A DNA stretch of 59,227 nt, taken from an uncultured Mollicutes bacterium (GTDB taxonomy: Bacteria; Bacillota_I; Bacilli_A; UBA3375). A program made the position numbers and the translations under genes. Under the pieces are notes generated by a model, which did not search any database, was not told where the DNA came from, and worked only from the letters and a program-made list of their open reading frames with translations. Within the stretch, counting starts at the first letter, position 1; every line of letters starts with the position of its first letter. Positions 36,312 to 45,703 of this stretch are shown one piece after another. The stretch covers positions 1 through 59,227 of the forward strand of contig UWSE01000002.1 of assembly GCA_900551955.1 (NCBI GenBank). Reading direction: 5' to 3'.

Positions 36312-37068
36312 TAGCTAAAACCTCTTTTCCTAATTCGATATAATCAATTGCTCCTTGTGAACGTGGTGCGTAATAAATAATTGGTTGATGAAAACTTGGC
36401 GCTTCTGCCAAAGTAATATTACGATTAATTACCGTTTTATATAATTGATCTGGTAATACTCGTTTAATGTCATTATACACTTCTTTACATAACACTGTAT
36501 TTTTTTGATACATGGTAACAAGCAAACCTTCTATTTCAATTTCAGTTGCTTTTTGACAAACACGGATTGTTTGTAACAATTGGGTTAACCCTTCTAGAGC
36601 ATAGTATTCAGCTTGAACAGGGATCAATACTGAATCAGCGGCCAATAGTCCTTGGACTGTTATAGGCGATAATGATGGTGGACAATCTAATAAAATGAAA
36701 TCAAAATTATGACGAATTTCATTTAAACATTCACTAATAATAGCTCGAGATGAACTAACATTTTCTAATTCATTAATATTACTACTACCAGGAATACAAT
36801 ATAGATTTTTAAATTCTAATTCTTGAACATAATTCATTACATCATTTGTACAAAAACCATCTTTAATTAATAAATCACTAATGCTTCTTGATTGTTGAGA
36901 AACTAAATTTTTATCAATTCCTAAACCTTCTGTCGCATTCGCTTGACTATCTAAGTCAACAATAAGTATTTTTTTACCAAAATATCCTAGGACAGCTCCT
37001 AAATTAATAGTTGTCGTAGTTTTTCCTACTCCACCTTTTTGGTTAGTTATCGCGATTATTTTTCCCAT
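36304..37068 (-). CDS. parA: Chromosome partitioning ATPase ParA (Soj)
   Basis: 254 residues with the deviant Walker A KGGVGKT (11-17), IVDLDSQANATEG and LLDCPPSLSP. It is the ATPase that interacts with ParB in origin segregation and modulates DnaA. It overlaps the noc-like gene by 26 bases and is preceded by a weak ribosome binding site, suggesting coupling. Confidence 0.95.
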   Translation of the reverse strand: MGKIIAITNQKGGVGKTTTTINLGAVLGYFGKKILIVDLDSQANATEGLGIDKNLVSQQSRSISDLLIKDGFCTNDVMNYVQELEFKNLYCIPGSSNINELENVSSSRAIISECLNEIRHNFDFILLDCPPSLSPITVQGLLAADSVLIPVQAEYYALEGLTQLLQTIRVCQKATEIEIEGLLVTMYQKNTVLCKEVYNDIKRVLPDQLYKTVINRNITLAEAPSFHQPIIYYAPRSQGAIDYIELGKEVLANE

Positions 37069-37894
37069 CGTTATCGTTCACTCCTTTCAGTTTTAATAAA
37101 AAGACATAGTCTTTTCGATCTGTTCCTTGTTGTAATTCTATTTTTAAACGTGGAAAGATATTGTGGATATTAGTTACTGCATTTTTAAGCTGACGATTAA
37201 TTTCATCAACCATAATAGCTGCTTCAGGTTTTTTATATTCTTTACGGCTTTTTACTCGTTTAATATTTAAACTATCTTTTACCCCTACTTCTTTTCCTAA
37301 AATCATATCAACCATATCATCTGTTTGGACTACAGATAAATTTTGTTCCAACACTTTAGCATAAACAACCATTGCTTTTTCATAAAATTTTGGTTGTTTT
37401 TCTAATTTTAAGATTGCTCGTCCATGACGTTCTTTAATTTTGTTATGGAATATTGCATGTTGGATTTGCACAGGTAAATTAAGTAAACGTAATTTATTCG
37501 AAATCGCACCTTGTGTTTTATTTAAAGATTGTGCTAGTTGTCGTTGAGTTATTCCTTTTAGTTGCATATACTCACGACACAATAACGCTTCAGCTATAGC
37601 ATTTAAACGTTGACCTTCTAAACTCTGTAATACTATATTACAAATTTGACTAATTTTATCAACGTCAATAGCGATATTAATAAACTCTTCATTAGTCTCA
37701 TAGCAAAACCACAATAAATCTAAATTATCGACAATTTTATAACCTACACCATCATACACAGCATTACACCAAAACTTATCAGATTTCTCATTATACTTAT
37801 CAATTGCTTGTTCTTTTTGTTTTTTATCAAGCACTAATTGATCTTGTTTATTAACAACTCTTAATAATGATACACGTAGAATATACTTGTCCAT
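37043..37894 (-). CDS. noc: Noc-like ParB paralogue with degenerate CTP-binding domain
   Basis: 283 residues. The HTH part (about 115-165, with TQRQLAQSLNKTQGAISNKLRLL and then KERHGRA) is close to Noc. In the N-terminal domain, the ParB stretch GYEIISGERRYRA aligns with GYKIVDNLDLLWF (51-63), losing the GERR box. The second motif survives only as LEGQR (92-96), and the usual N-terminal amphipathic helix is not evident. Noc normally blocks division over the nucleoid as a CTP-dependent membrane-recruited clamp; this copy probably binds DNA without clamping (inference). It lies between rsmG and parA, exactly the noc position. Confidence 0.75.
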   Translation of the reverse strand: MDKYILRVSLLRVVNKQDQLVLDKKQKEQAIDKYNEKSDKFWCNAVYDGVGYKIVDNLDLLWFCYETNEEFINIAIDVDKISQICNIVLQSLEGQRLNAIAEALLCREYMQLKGITQRQLAQSLNKTQGAISNKLRLLNLPVQIQHAIFHNKIKERHGRAILKLEKQPKFYEKAMVVYAKVLEQNLSVVQTDDMVDMILGKEVGVKDSLNIKRVKSRKEYKKPEAAIMVDEINRQLKNAVTNIHNIFPRLKIELQQGTDRKDYVFLLKLKGVNDNDGKNNRDN

Positions 37895-37902
37895 AACACT
37901 CC

Positions 37903-38589
37903 TTATTTTAATGGTGATTTTTTGATTTGTCCATAATTCCGTGGATATTTACTATTAGTTTCTCTATCTTTTTTAATTAAAAGATTACTTCTTTCTCCCT
38001 GATTATCAGGTAATTGTTGTTTATCAATTTTTACTAAATGACAATCTAGTTTTTCCATTGCTCCTGTTGCCAAATCAGCTTCATTTTTACCTTTATTACC
38101 TTTTAAGGCAATTAAATAACCGTCTGTATTTAAAAATGGAATACTTAATTCAAGTAAAATGTTTAAATTGGCTACCGCTCTAGAAACTATTATATCAAAT
38201 TTTTCCTTAACTTCTTCCATTCGTTTATTTATTACTACAACATTTTCTAAAGCTAGAGTTTCTACTACTATTTTTAGAAAATTAGCACGTTTAGTAATCG
38301 GTTCGATTAGATAAAATTGCTTATCTGGATACATAATTGCTAATACAATCCCCGGAAGTCCAGCACCACTTCCTAAATCAGCAATATTATTGTAATCTAG
38401 TTGATCAAGTATTGGTTTAATTAACATACTATCATAAAAGTGTTTTAAATAAACTTCTTGATATTCATCAATTCCTGTTAGGTTCATAACTTGATTATAT
38501 TCTTTAATTAAACGAGCATATTTATCGAGTTGATTAATTTGCTTTTTAGTCGGTTTAAATGATTCTATAAATAAGTCATAATAACTCAT
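37903..38589 (-). CDS. rsmG: 16S rRNA (guanine527-N7)-methyltransferase
   Basis: 228 residues. The SAM motif ADLGSGAGLPGIVLA (70-84) and the N-terminal YNQVMNLTGI (31-40) mark RsmG/GidB. It methylates G527 in the 530 loop of 16S rRNA. In Bacillus it lies between mnmG and noc near oriC; here it keeps noc but is joined upstream to rpe through an ATGA overlap. Confidence 0.95.
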   Translation of the reverse strand: MSYYDLFIESFKPTKKQINQLDKYARLIKEYNQVMNLTGIDEYQEVYLKHFYDSMLIKPILDQLDYNNIADLGSGAGLPGIVLAIMYPDKQFYLIEPITKRANFLKIVVETLALENVVVINKRMEEVKEKFDIIVSRAVANLNILLELSIPFLNTDGYLIALKGNKGKNEADLATGAMEKLDCHLVKIDKQQLPDNQGERSNLLIKKDRETNSKYPRNYGQIKKSPLK

Positions 38590-39221
38590 GATTGTAGTGA
38601 ATCAATATTAGTTTGTAAGTCACCTTTAAATAGATAACTTCCACTAACTAATACATCACTTTCATTACATAAAGGTGCTGTTTGATCATTTATCCCACCA
38701 TCAACATTAATCACATAATTATACCCTTTTTCTTCGCGAATTTGACTAAGCAAATTAATGCGCTTAGGTGTTGAGCTAATAAATTGTTGCCCACCAAAGC
38801 CTGGCTCAACACTCATTACTAATACTAAATCAATTTTTTCTAAATAAGGCAAAATTAATTCAATATCAGTATTAGGCTTAATCGCAAGTCCTGCTTTCTT
38901 ACCACAAGCTTTAATTTTATCAATCACTTGGTTGATATCTTCTTCAATTTCAATGTGAAAAGTTATATAGTCACTTCCAGCATCAGCATACTTTTCAATA
39001 TAATTTAAAGGATTACTAATCATTAGATGAGTATCTAACACTTTCGTAGTTAAAGGACGAATACGACTAATTAAATCATAACCAAACGTTAAATTCGGCA
39101 CAAAATGCCCATCCATGACATCTAAATGTAACCATTGGGCATTTGTGTCATTTAAACGTTTAATTTCATCCTCTAAATTTAGAAAATCACATGCTAAAAT
39201 ACTTGGACTAATAATTGGCAT
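38586..39221 (-). CDS. rpe: Ribulose-phosphate 3-epimerase
   Basis: 211 residues forming a TIM barrel: ISPSILACDF at the start, HLDVMDGHFVPN, VMSVEPGFGGQQF and NVDGGIND near the phosphate site. It interconverts ribulose-5-phosphate and xylulose-5-phosphate in the pentose phosphate pathway. It follows rsgA with a 14-base overlap, the usual prkC-rsgA-rpe order. Confidence 0.96.
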   Translation of the reverse strand: MPIISPSILACDFLNLEDEIKRLNDTNAQWLHLDVMDGHFVPNLTFGYDLISRIRPLTTKVLDTHLMISNPLNYIEKYADAGSDYITFHIEIEEDINQVIDKIKACGKKAGLAIKPNTDIELILPYLEKIDLVLVMSVEPGFGGQQFISSTPKRINLLSQIREEKGYNYVINVDGGINDQTAPLCNESDVLVSGSYLFKGDLQTNIDSLQS

Positions 39222-40068
39222 AACTTTCCTTCGCTTCTTTCATTAATTCTTGATAATTATAATAACGTTGATCATACATTGGATCTTGACCAAGTTGTGC
39301 TTTTATGGCACAACCAGGCTCACTTAAATGAAAACAAGTATTGAATTTACATTCAGACGCTAATAATTGATATTCACGCCAATGATCACGAATCACTTCA
39401 GAACTCACATTTAGATTTAGAGAACTAAATCCAGGTGAGTCAATCAAGTAACCTTCATTAAAAGGATAAAACGTTAATTCGCGAGTCGTATGCTTACCTC
39501 GATTTAGCACTTGCGATATTGCTTGAGTTTTGATATTTAACTCAGGTATCAATTCATTAATTAATGTTGATTTTCCAACTCCTGATTGACCCGTTAATAA
39601 ATATTTTTTCTCGCGAATTTTTGTTTTAATTTCATCAAAGTCTTCATTTTTATAATAAACTTGATAACCGATTTTTTGATAATAACTTAGTTTATCTTTG
39701 ATTAGTTCTTGGTCTTGTTTATCTAAAAGATCCATTTTAGTTATTACAATTACAGTATCTAAACCATTAATTTCCATTTGTAATAACATCTTATCTAATA
39801 ACATATACGAAATTTTAGGTTCAGTGGCACTAAAAATTACCATCGCAGCATCTACATTACTGACTTCTGGGCGATGTAGGTAATTTTTACGGGGAAGTAA
39901 TTCAGTGATATAATCTTGATCAATATCCACTAAGACATAATCACCACTGATGATTTTTTGTTTATTTAGTTTTAATTTTTTACTAGCACGACATTCAACT
40001 ACCTTTTCGTCAATTAAACAATAGAAGAATGAAGATTTAGCATTAACTACTAACGCTTCTTTGATCAT
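39208..40068 (-). CDS. rsgA: Small ribosomal subunit biogenesis GTPase RsgA
   Basis: 286 residues: N-terminal OB fold, a circularly permuted GTPase (G4 ITKMDLLD before G1 GQSGVGKST and G3 DSPGF) and a C-terminal zinc knuckle CKFNTCFHLSEPGCAIK. It acts in late 30S maturation. Start and prkC stop share TAATG. Confidence 0.95.
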   Translation of the reverse strand: MIKEALVVNAKSSFFYCLIDEKVVECRASKKLKLNKQKIISGDYVLVDIDQDYITELLPRKNYLHRPEVSNVDAAMVIFSATEPKISYMLLDKMLLQMEINGLDTVIVITKMDLLDKQDQELIKDKLSYYQKIGYQVYYKNEDFDEIKTKIREKKYLLTGQSGVGKSTLINELIPELNIKTQAISQVLNRGKHTTRELTFYPFNEGYLIDSPGFSSLNLNVSSEVIRDHWREYQLLASECKFNTCFHLSEPGCAIKAQLGQDPMYDQRYYNYQELMKEAKESYANY

Positions 40069-41774
40069 TAGTTGCTACTTCCAGCTTCAGGTGCTGGTGT
40101 TCCTTGTTGTGGACGCACAACAGGACAAGCCCCTGTTGATAATGAAATCGAGATTTGATCTCCCTTATTGATTTCAGTATCATAAGCTACACTTTGACTA
40201 ATAACATGATAAGCTTCGACTTTATTATTACATGTAGTTTCATAAGTGATCGATATTTGATTAGCTTTAGACCAAGCATCAACTTCGTCTTTAGTCATGT
40301 TAGTAAAGTTAGGAACTACTACTTTTTTCTGTCCACTACTGACAGTTAAAGTAATCGTATTGCCTGGTTTTACTAAAGAACCATTACCAGGACTTTGAGC
40401 AATAATTGTATCAGCTTTTGCATCATTTTCCACATAATCTAATGTTACTACATAACCATCATTTTCTAATTGGGTTTTAACATCACTAGCAATTTTTCCT
40501 ACGTAATTATCTAATTTTTTACCTTCAGGCCCTTGTGATAAATAAATAACTACTGGTGTTTTTTTGTTAATAATATTACCAGCAGGTGGTTGAGTTCTAA
40601 TTACTTTATCTTGTTCAATATCTTTACTATACTCATATTTAATTGTCACATTTTTACTACTAATACCTAATAGTTCTAATTCGCTATATGCTTCATTTTG
40701 CGTTTTTTTAACTAAATCAGGCATCGGTATTTTTGTATTTCGATTATTGAAGAAAATCACTCCTCCAATTAGTAATAATACTAAAATAATTGCGACAATA
40801 ATAATTCTTTTTTGTTTACGTTTAGAATCTTTTTTCTGTTGTTCATTATCCTTTAAATAAGATAAATCAATTTTTTCTTGACCAATATCAATAGTTTTTT
40901 CAATTTCATCTTGTTTAACTAAATCATCTGCTAACACTAGTGGTTGTTCATCCATTTTATCTGCATCAAAGACGTGATTTAAGTCTTCGATCATTTCTTT
41001 AGCGTTTTGATAACGATTATTTAATTTCTTAGCTGTGGCTTTAATAATAACATTTTCTAAACTTTGGGGAATATCAGCACGTTGGGCAATAATTGATGGT
41101 AATGGTTGACTCATTTGTTTAATCATAATGTATGCTGCTTTTTCACCAACAAATGGTACTTGCATTACACACATTTCATACATTACAATCCCAACCGAAT
41201 ATAAGTCTGATTGTGCTGTTAAACTTTCTCGATTTAAAATTTCTGGAGCGATATATTGTGGAGTTCCCATTAATGATTGAGTTCTAGTAACATCTTCATC
41301 CATTATATCCGCAATACCAAAATCAGTAATTTTGACATTTTTGTGTTCATCTAATAGGATATTTTGTGTTTTTAAATCTTTGTGTACGACACCACGTTCA
41401 TGAGCATGTTTAACACCGTGTAAAATTTGTTGTGATAGTTTAACAATTTCTTCAACTGGAATTGGTGAACATGTTCTAATATAATCTTTTAGTGTCATTC
41501 CATCAATATATTCTGCTGCTATATAATGAAGATTATCATCTTGACCTACATCATATATTTTTACAATATTTTCATCATCTAATAAAGCAAGAGTTTCTGC
41601 TTCTTTTTTAAATTTTTTAACTTTACGATCATCGATATTTTCTTTTTTAAGGATTTTTAAACTAACATTTCGTTCATCAATTTGATCATAAGCTAAATAT
41701 ACTTTGGCTGTTCCACCTTCACCTAATTTTCTAATAATCTTATAACGATTAGCAACAATTATTTCTTTTTCCAT
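40068..41774 (-). CDS. prkC: PASTA-domain Ser/Thr protein kinase PrkC (Stk1)
   Basis: 568 residues. The cytoplasmic kinase has a glycine loop GEGGTAKVY (18-26), Lys40, HKDLKTQN (131-138) and DFG (151-153). It is followed by a juxtamembrane linker, a single transmembrane helix (about 323-342) and three extracellular PASTA repeats (about 350-417, 418-483, 484-552), ending in a Pro/Gly-rich tail. PASTA repeats bind muropeptides or lipid II, and the kinase signals wall state. The cognate phosphatase gene lies directly upstream. Confidence 0.95.
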   Translation of the reverse strand: MEKEIIVANRYKIIRKLGEGGTAKVYLAYDQIDERNVSLKILKKENIDDRKVKKFKKEAETLALLDDENIVKIYDVGQDDNLHYIAAEYIDGMTLKDYIRTCSPIPVEEIVKLSQQILHGVKHAHERGVVHKDLKTQNILLDEHKNVKITDFGIADIMDEDVTRTQSLMGTPQYIAPEILNRESLTAQSDLYSVGIVMYEMCVMQVPFVGEKAAYIMIKQMSQPLPSIIAQRADIPQSLENVIIKATAKKLNNRYQNAKEMIEDLNHVFDADKMDEQPLVLADDLVKQDEIEKTIDIGQEKIDLSYLKDNEQQKKDSKRKQKRIIIVAIILVLLLIGGVIFFNNRNTKIPMPDLVKKTQNEAYSELELLGISSKNVTIKYEYSKDIEQDKVIRTQPPAGNIINKKTPVVIYLSQGPEGKKLDNYVGKIASDVKTQLENDGYVVTLDYVENDAKADTIIAQSPGNGSLVKPGNTITLTVSSGQKKVVVPNFTNMTKDEVDAWSKANQISITYETTCNNKVEAYHVISQSVAYDTEINKGDQISISLSTGACPVVRPQQGTPAPEAGSSN

Positions 41775-42512
41775 CTATCCCCTTTCTTCCCGATCAATAC
41801 CAATTACACTAACATTATCGCCTCCACCGCGATTATTTGCTAATTGAATCAACATTTGTACTCTTTCTTCTAGTTCATATCCGCATGTCATTATTTGCCA
41901 AATTTCATTACTACTAACAGCTCCTGTTAGTCCATCACTACATAAAACAAAGTGACACTGTTTTGGTATTTTTGCACTCATTTGATGCAATGTTATATTT
42001 TTAGTCGTTCCTAATGCTTGTAATAATACATTTTTATAAGGCGAGTGATCTGCTTCATCTTTGGTTATTGTTTCGGCATCCAGCATTGCTTGAACCAATG
42101 TGTGATCTTTTGTTAACAATTCTACTCGTTTATCAGTCATATAATAAATACGACTATCACCAACATGACCAACAAAGATGCGATCACCTTGCATTATCAT
42201 TACACTAATAGTAGTACCCATGTTGTTTTGTGATACTTCAACTAAAGATTGTCGATAAACCTCTGTATTTGCTTCTTTAATAATGTCATATAAAAATTTT
42301 TGATAGTCTACTTGTTTGTCATCAATTTTTTTAAAGGCAGAAGTTACAATCTCCCTTACCATTTCACTAGCAACTTCACCAGCGTTATGACCACCCATAC
42401 CATCAGCTACTAAAAACAAGATGTCACCGATTTTATTACGGCATACATCTATAGAATCTTCGTTATTAGAACGTTTTAAACCAATATCGGTTTGAGCACT
42501 ATATTTAAGCAT
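41775..42512 (-). CDS. prpC: PP2C-family Ser/Thr phosphatase PrpC (Stp)
   Basis: 245 residues with the PP2C metal motifs NNEDS, VADGMGGHNAGEVAS, GHVGDSRIYY and GGDNVSVI. It dephosphorylates targets of PrkC. I chose the start at 42512 (MLKYSAQTDIG), whose ATG overlaps the rlmN stop as ATGCTTAA and matches PrpC N-termini. No clear ribosome binding site precedes it, implying coupling to rlmN. Confidence 0.93.
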   Translation of the reverse strand: MLKYSAQTDIGLKRSNNEDSIDVCRNKIGDILFLVADGMGGHNAGEVASEMVREIVTSAFKKIDDKQVDYQKFLYDIIKEANTEVYRQSLVEVSQNNMGTTISVMIMQGDRIFVGHVGDSRIYYMTDKRVELLTKDHTLVQAMLDAETITKDEADHSPYKNVLLQALGTTKNITLHQMSAKIPKQCHFVLCSDGLTGAVSSNEIWQIMTCGYELEERVQMLIQLANNRGGGDNVSVIGIDREERG

Positions 42513-43539
42513 GTAATTCGTGCTTACGACGTAACTGTCCGCACGCTCCATCAATTTCACTACCTTTAGAGTAGCGGATAGTTACTTGAATGTGTTGTTG
42601 TTCTAATACATCTTTAAATGATTCAATTGTTTGTTTTTGGCTACGTTGATAATTGTACTCACTAACACTATTAAAGGGAATTAAATTGATGTGACAATTC
42701 ATCCCTTTAACTAAACTAGCTAATTGCTCAGCACACTCTTTAGAGTCATTTACACCATTTAACATGATATATTCAAAACTAACACGACGATTAGTTTTGT
42801 CAATATAATGATTAATTGACTCTAAAAGTTGCGCAATAGGGTAAGCATTATTAATTTTCATAATCTGACTACGTAATTTATCATTAGGAGCATGAAGACT
42901 AATCGCTAAATTAACTTGTTTATCATAATCGCTAAATTCATAAATTTTAGGAACAATACCACTTGTACTAATAGTAATGTGTCTGGCTCCAATATTTAAA
43001 CCATTATGATCATTGATAATATCAAAGAATGCTAATACATTCGCTAAATTATCCATTGGTTCACCAATCCCCATCACCACAACATGACTCACACGTTGGT
43101 ATTTTTCCTTTAATAAACGAGAAAAATGTAGCACTTGCGCTACAATCTCTCCAGCAGTCAAATTACGTTTAAATCCTCCTAAGTGTGATGCACAGAAGCT
43201 ACATCCAATACGACAACCAATCTGTGAAGTTACACAAACACTATATCCATAGTCTTGTTCCATTAATACCGTTTCAATAACTTCATCATCATGTTGTTTT
43301 AATAATACTTTGATTGTACCATCACTTGCTTCTTGTTGCAATTGCACTTCAGGAATATAAATAGGATAGTTAGTTTGTAAAAATTCTATAGTTTTTTGAT
43401 CTAAATTAGTCATTTCTTCATAATTTGTCACTAGTTTAACATATAACCAGTCCCAAATTTGTTTAGCACGAAAAGAAGCAATATTATTGCTTCTTAATGT
43501 TTCTACTAATTGATTAAACGTTAAATTATATATATTCAT
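42505..43539 (-). CDS. rlmN: Dual-specificity 23S rRNA/tRNA methyltransferase RlmN
   Basis: 344 residues of the radical SAM class. The cluster cysteines CRIGCSFC (109-116) and the C-terminal DGACGQLR cysteine for the covalent intermediate are intact. It makes m2A2503 in 23S rRNA and m2A37 in tRNA. It heads the rlmN-prpC-prkC-rsgA-rpe-rsmG-noc-parA-parB operon; rsmB, fmt, def and priA, which usually precede it, are not adjacent. Confidence 0.95.
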   Translation of the reverse strand: MNIYNLTFNQLVETLRSNNIASFRAKQIWDWLYVKLVTNYEEMTNLDQKTIEFLQTNYPIYIPEVQLQQEASDGTIKVLLKQHDDEVIETVLMEQDYGYSVCVTSQIGCRIGCSFCASHLGGFKRNLTAGEIVAQVLHFSRLLKEKYQRVSHVVVMGIGEPMDNLANVLAFFDIINDHNGLNIGARHITISTSGIVPKIYEFSDYDKQVNLAISLHAPNDKLRSQIMKINNAYPIAQLLESINHYIDKTNRRVSFEYIMLNGVNDSKECAEQLASLVKGMNCHINLIPFNSVSEYNYQRSQKQTIESFKDVLEQQHIQVTIRYSKGSEIDGACGQLRRKHELHA

Positions 43540-43692
43540 GACTATCCTATTGATACTAAAATATTATATCAAATTTTAATCATAATTAATGGAAAACATT
43601 TTTTTCTTATCAAATCCCTTTAAAAATTAATATTTTTACCTTTTTTTACATAAAATGCCTTATTTAAGCACTTTTTTGGATAATAATTGTGC

Positions 43693-43698
43693 TATAAT
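43693..43698 (+). promoter_or_regulatory. Promoter -10 of thrS
   Basis: TGCTATAAT (43690-43698) lies 20 bases before the start codon, so the leader is only about 14 bases and holds just the GAGGAGG ribosome binding site. No T-box fits in this space, which is unusual for a Firmicutes threonyl-tRNA synthetase. The rest of 43540-43692 is AT-rich with T runs and no gene. A promoter for the rlmN operon is expected there but I could not place one securely. Confidence 0.6.
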
Positions 43699-43718
43699 AA
43701 GATAAATGAGGAGGATTT

Positions 43719-45665
43719 ATGATTAATATATCATTCCCTGATGGAAATAGTAAAGAATACGAAAATGGTAGTACTTTATATGATATCGCTACTTCTATTT
43801 CTCCATCTTTAGCTAAAAAATGTATTGCCGGGATAGTTAATGACCAAGAGCGTGATTTACATGATCCAATTAATGAAGATGCTAAGATTATATTAATTAC
43901 GACTGATGATTTAGATCATGGTTTCCATATTCTAAATCACTCGACAGCTCACGTTATGGCCCAGGCAATCTTAAGATTATTCCCTAATGCTAAAATCACA
44001 ATTGGTCCTAGTATTGATGAAGGATTTTATTATGATATCGATGCGGATAATGAAATTAAAGAAAGTGACTTACCACGCATCGAAAAAGAAATGCAAAAAA
44101 TTGCTGCTAATGCCTTAGACTTTAGTCACAAAGAAGTTAGCTATGATGAAGCATTAGAAATTTTTAAAGATAATCCTTATAAATTATATTTAATTAATAA
44201 GATTAAAGATAATGGAGAAAAAATAACTATTTATCAACAAGGTGATTTTACTGACCTTTGTCGTGGAATCCATGTTGATAATACAAAACGTATTCAACAC
44301 TTTAAATTATTAAATATTGCAGGTGCTTATTGGTTAGGTGATAGTGACAATAAAATGTTACAACGTATTTATGGTACTAGTTGGTTTACTAAAGAACAAT
44401 TAGATAACCACTTACAAATTCTAGAAGATCGTAAAAACCGAGATCACCGTAAATTAGGTAAAGAATTAGAATTATTTACTTTCACTCAAGAAACTGGTGC
44501 TGGTTTACCATTATGGTTGCCTAATGGTGCTACTATTCGTTATGAATTAGAAAAATTCATTAAAGAGGAAGAATTACGTCGAGGTTATAAACATGTTTAT
44601 ACACCAGTCCTTGGAACTAAACAATTATATGAAACATCAGGACACTGGGATCACTATAAAGATGATATGTTTGCCCCAATTGAAATGGGTAATGAAACAT
44701 TTGTTCTTCGACCAATGTGTTGTCCACACCATGCTATGATCTTCAAAAATACACCTAAAAGTTATCGTGACTTACCTTACCGTGTTGCAGAATTAGGGGG
44801 AATGCACCGTTATGAAGCAAGTGGAGCCTTAACAGGACTTGAACGTGTTCGTAATATGTGTTTAAATGATGCCCACTTATTTGTACGACCAGATCAAATT
44901 CGTGAAGAATTTACTAAAGTATTAGACTTAGTTAAATATGCAGTAGAAACGTTAAAATTAGATATTAACTACTACCGTTTATCATTACGTGATCCAAACA
45001 ACAAAGAAAAATATTTCGATGATGATGAAATGTGGAATATGGCAGAAAACGAATTACGTACTGCTTTAGATGAAGTTGGAATTGATTATGTTGAAGCATT
45101 AGATGAAGCTGCCTTCTATGGTCCTAAATTAGATATCCAAATTAAAACTGCTTTAGGTCATGATGTAACATTAGCAACAGTACAATTAGACTTCTTATTA
45201 CCTCAAAAATTTGATCTAACTTATACTGATAAAGATCAAAGCGAAAAACGTCCAGTTATTATCCACCGTGGAATCATTTCAACAATGGAACGTATGACCG
45301 CTACATTAATTGAACAATATAAAGGAGCTTTCCCAACATGGTTAAGTCCGACTCAATTAAATGTAATTCCTGTAAGTAGTCCAAATTATGATGATTATCA
45401 ACCACAAATTGATTACTGTAATAACATTTTTTATGAATTGAATCAAGAAAATGTTCGTGTTACTATTGATGATCGTGAAGAAAAATTAAATAAAAAAATT
45501 CGTGAAGCGCAAGTTGCTAAAATCCCATACACTTTAGTTATAGGTAATGATGAGGTTAACAACAATACAGTAACTATCAGAAAATATGGAGAAGAAAATA
45601 CAACAAATATGCCTTATAACGAATTTAAATCATTACTACTTAACGAAATTAAAACTCGTAGTTAA
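43719..45665 (+). CDS. thrS: Threonyl-tRNA synthetase
   Basis: 648 residues with TGS domain (about 1-60), the editing domain with HSTAHVMAQAI and the zinc-site C of PMCCPHH, the class II core (motif 2 RYEASGALTGLERVR, motif 3 LDIQIKTALG then HRGIISTMER) and the C-terminal anticodon-binding domain. It charges tRNA-Thr and edits serine. It is the only protein-coding gene of substance on the plus strand, a single-gene unit convergent with nadDE. Confidence 0.97.
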   Translation: MINISFPDGNSKEYENGSTLYDIATSISPSLAKKCIAGIVNDQERDLHDPINEDAKIILITTDDLDHGFHILNHSTAHVMAQAILRLFPNAKITIGPSIDEGFYYDIDADNEIKESDLPRIEKEMQKIAANALDFSHKEVSYDEALEIFKDNPYKLYLINKIKDNGEKITIYQQGDFTDLCRGIHVDNTKRIQHFKLLNIAGAYWLGDSDNKMLQRIYGTSWFTKEQLDNHLQILEDRKNRDHRKLGKELELFTFTQETGAGLPLWLPNGATIRYELEKFIKEEELRRGYKHVYTPVLGTKQLYETSGHWDHYKDDMFAPIEMGNETFVLRPMCCPHHAMIFKNTPKSYRDLPYRVAELGGMHRYEASGALTGLERVRNMCLNDAHLFVRPDQIREEFTKVLDLVKYAVETLKLDINYYRLSLRDPNNKEKYFDDDEMWNMAENELRTALDEVGIDYVEALDEAAFYGPKLDIQIKTALGHDVTLATVQLDFLLPQKFDLTYTDKDQSEKRPVIIHRGIISTMERMTATLIEQYKGAFPTWLSPTQLNVIPVSSPNYDDYQPQIDYCNNIFYELNQENVRVTIDDREEKLNKKIREAQVAKIPYTLVIGNDEVNNNTVTIRKYGEENTTNMPYNEFKSLLLNEIKTRS

Positions 45666-45667
45666 TA

Positions 45668-45700
45668 AAAAAGTGTTTAGAATATTTCTAAACACTTTTT
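45668..45700. terminator. Bidirectional terminator between thrS and nadDE
   Basis: AAAAAGTGTTTAGA (45668-45681), loop ATATT, then TCTAAACACTTTTT (45687-45700) form a perfect 14-bp stem with A and T flanks on both sides. It serves two convergent genes. Confidence 0.9.
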
Positions 45701-45703
45701 CAT

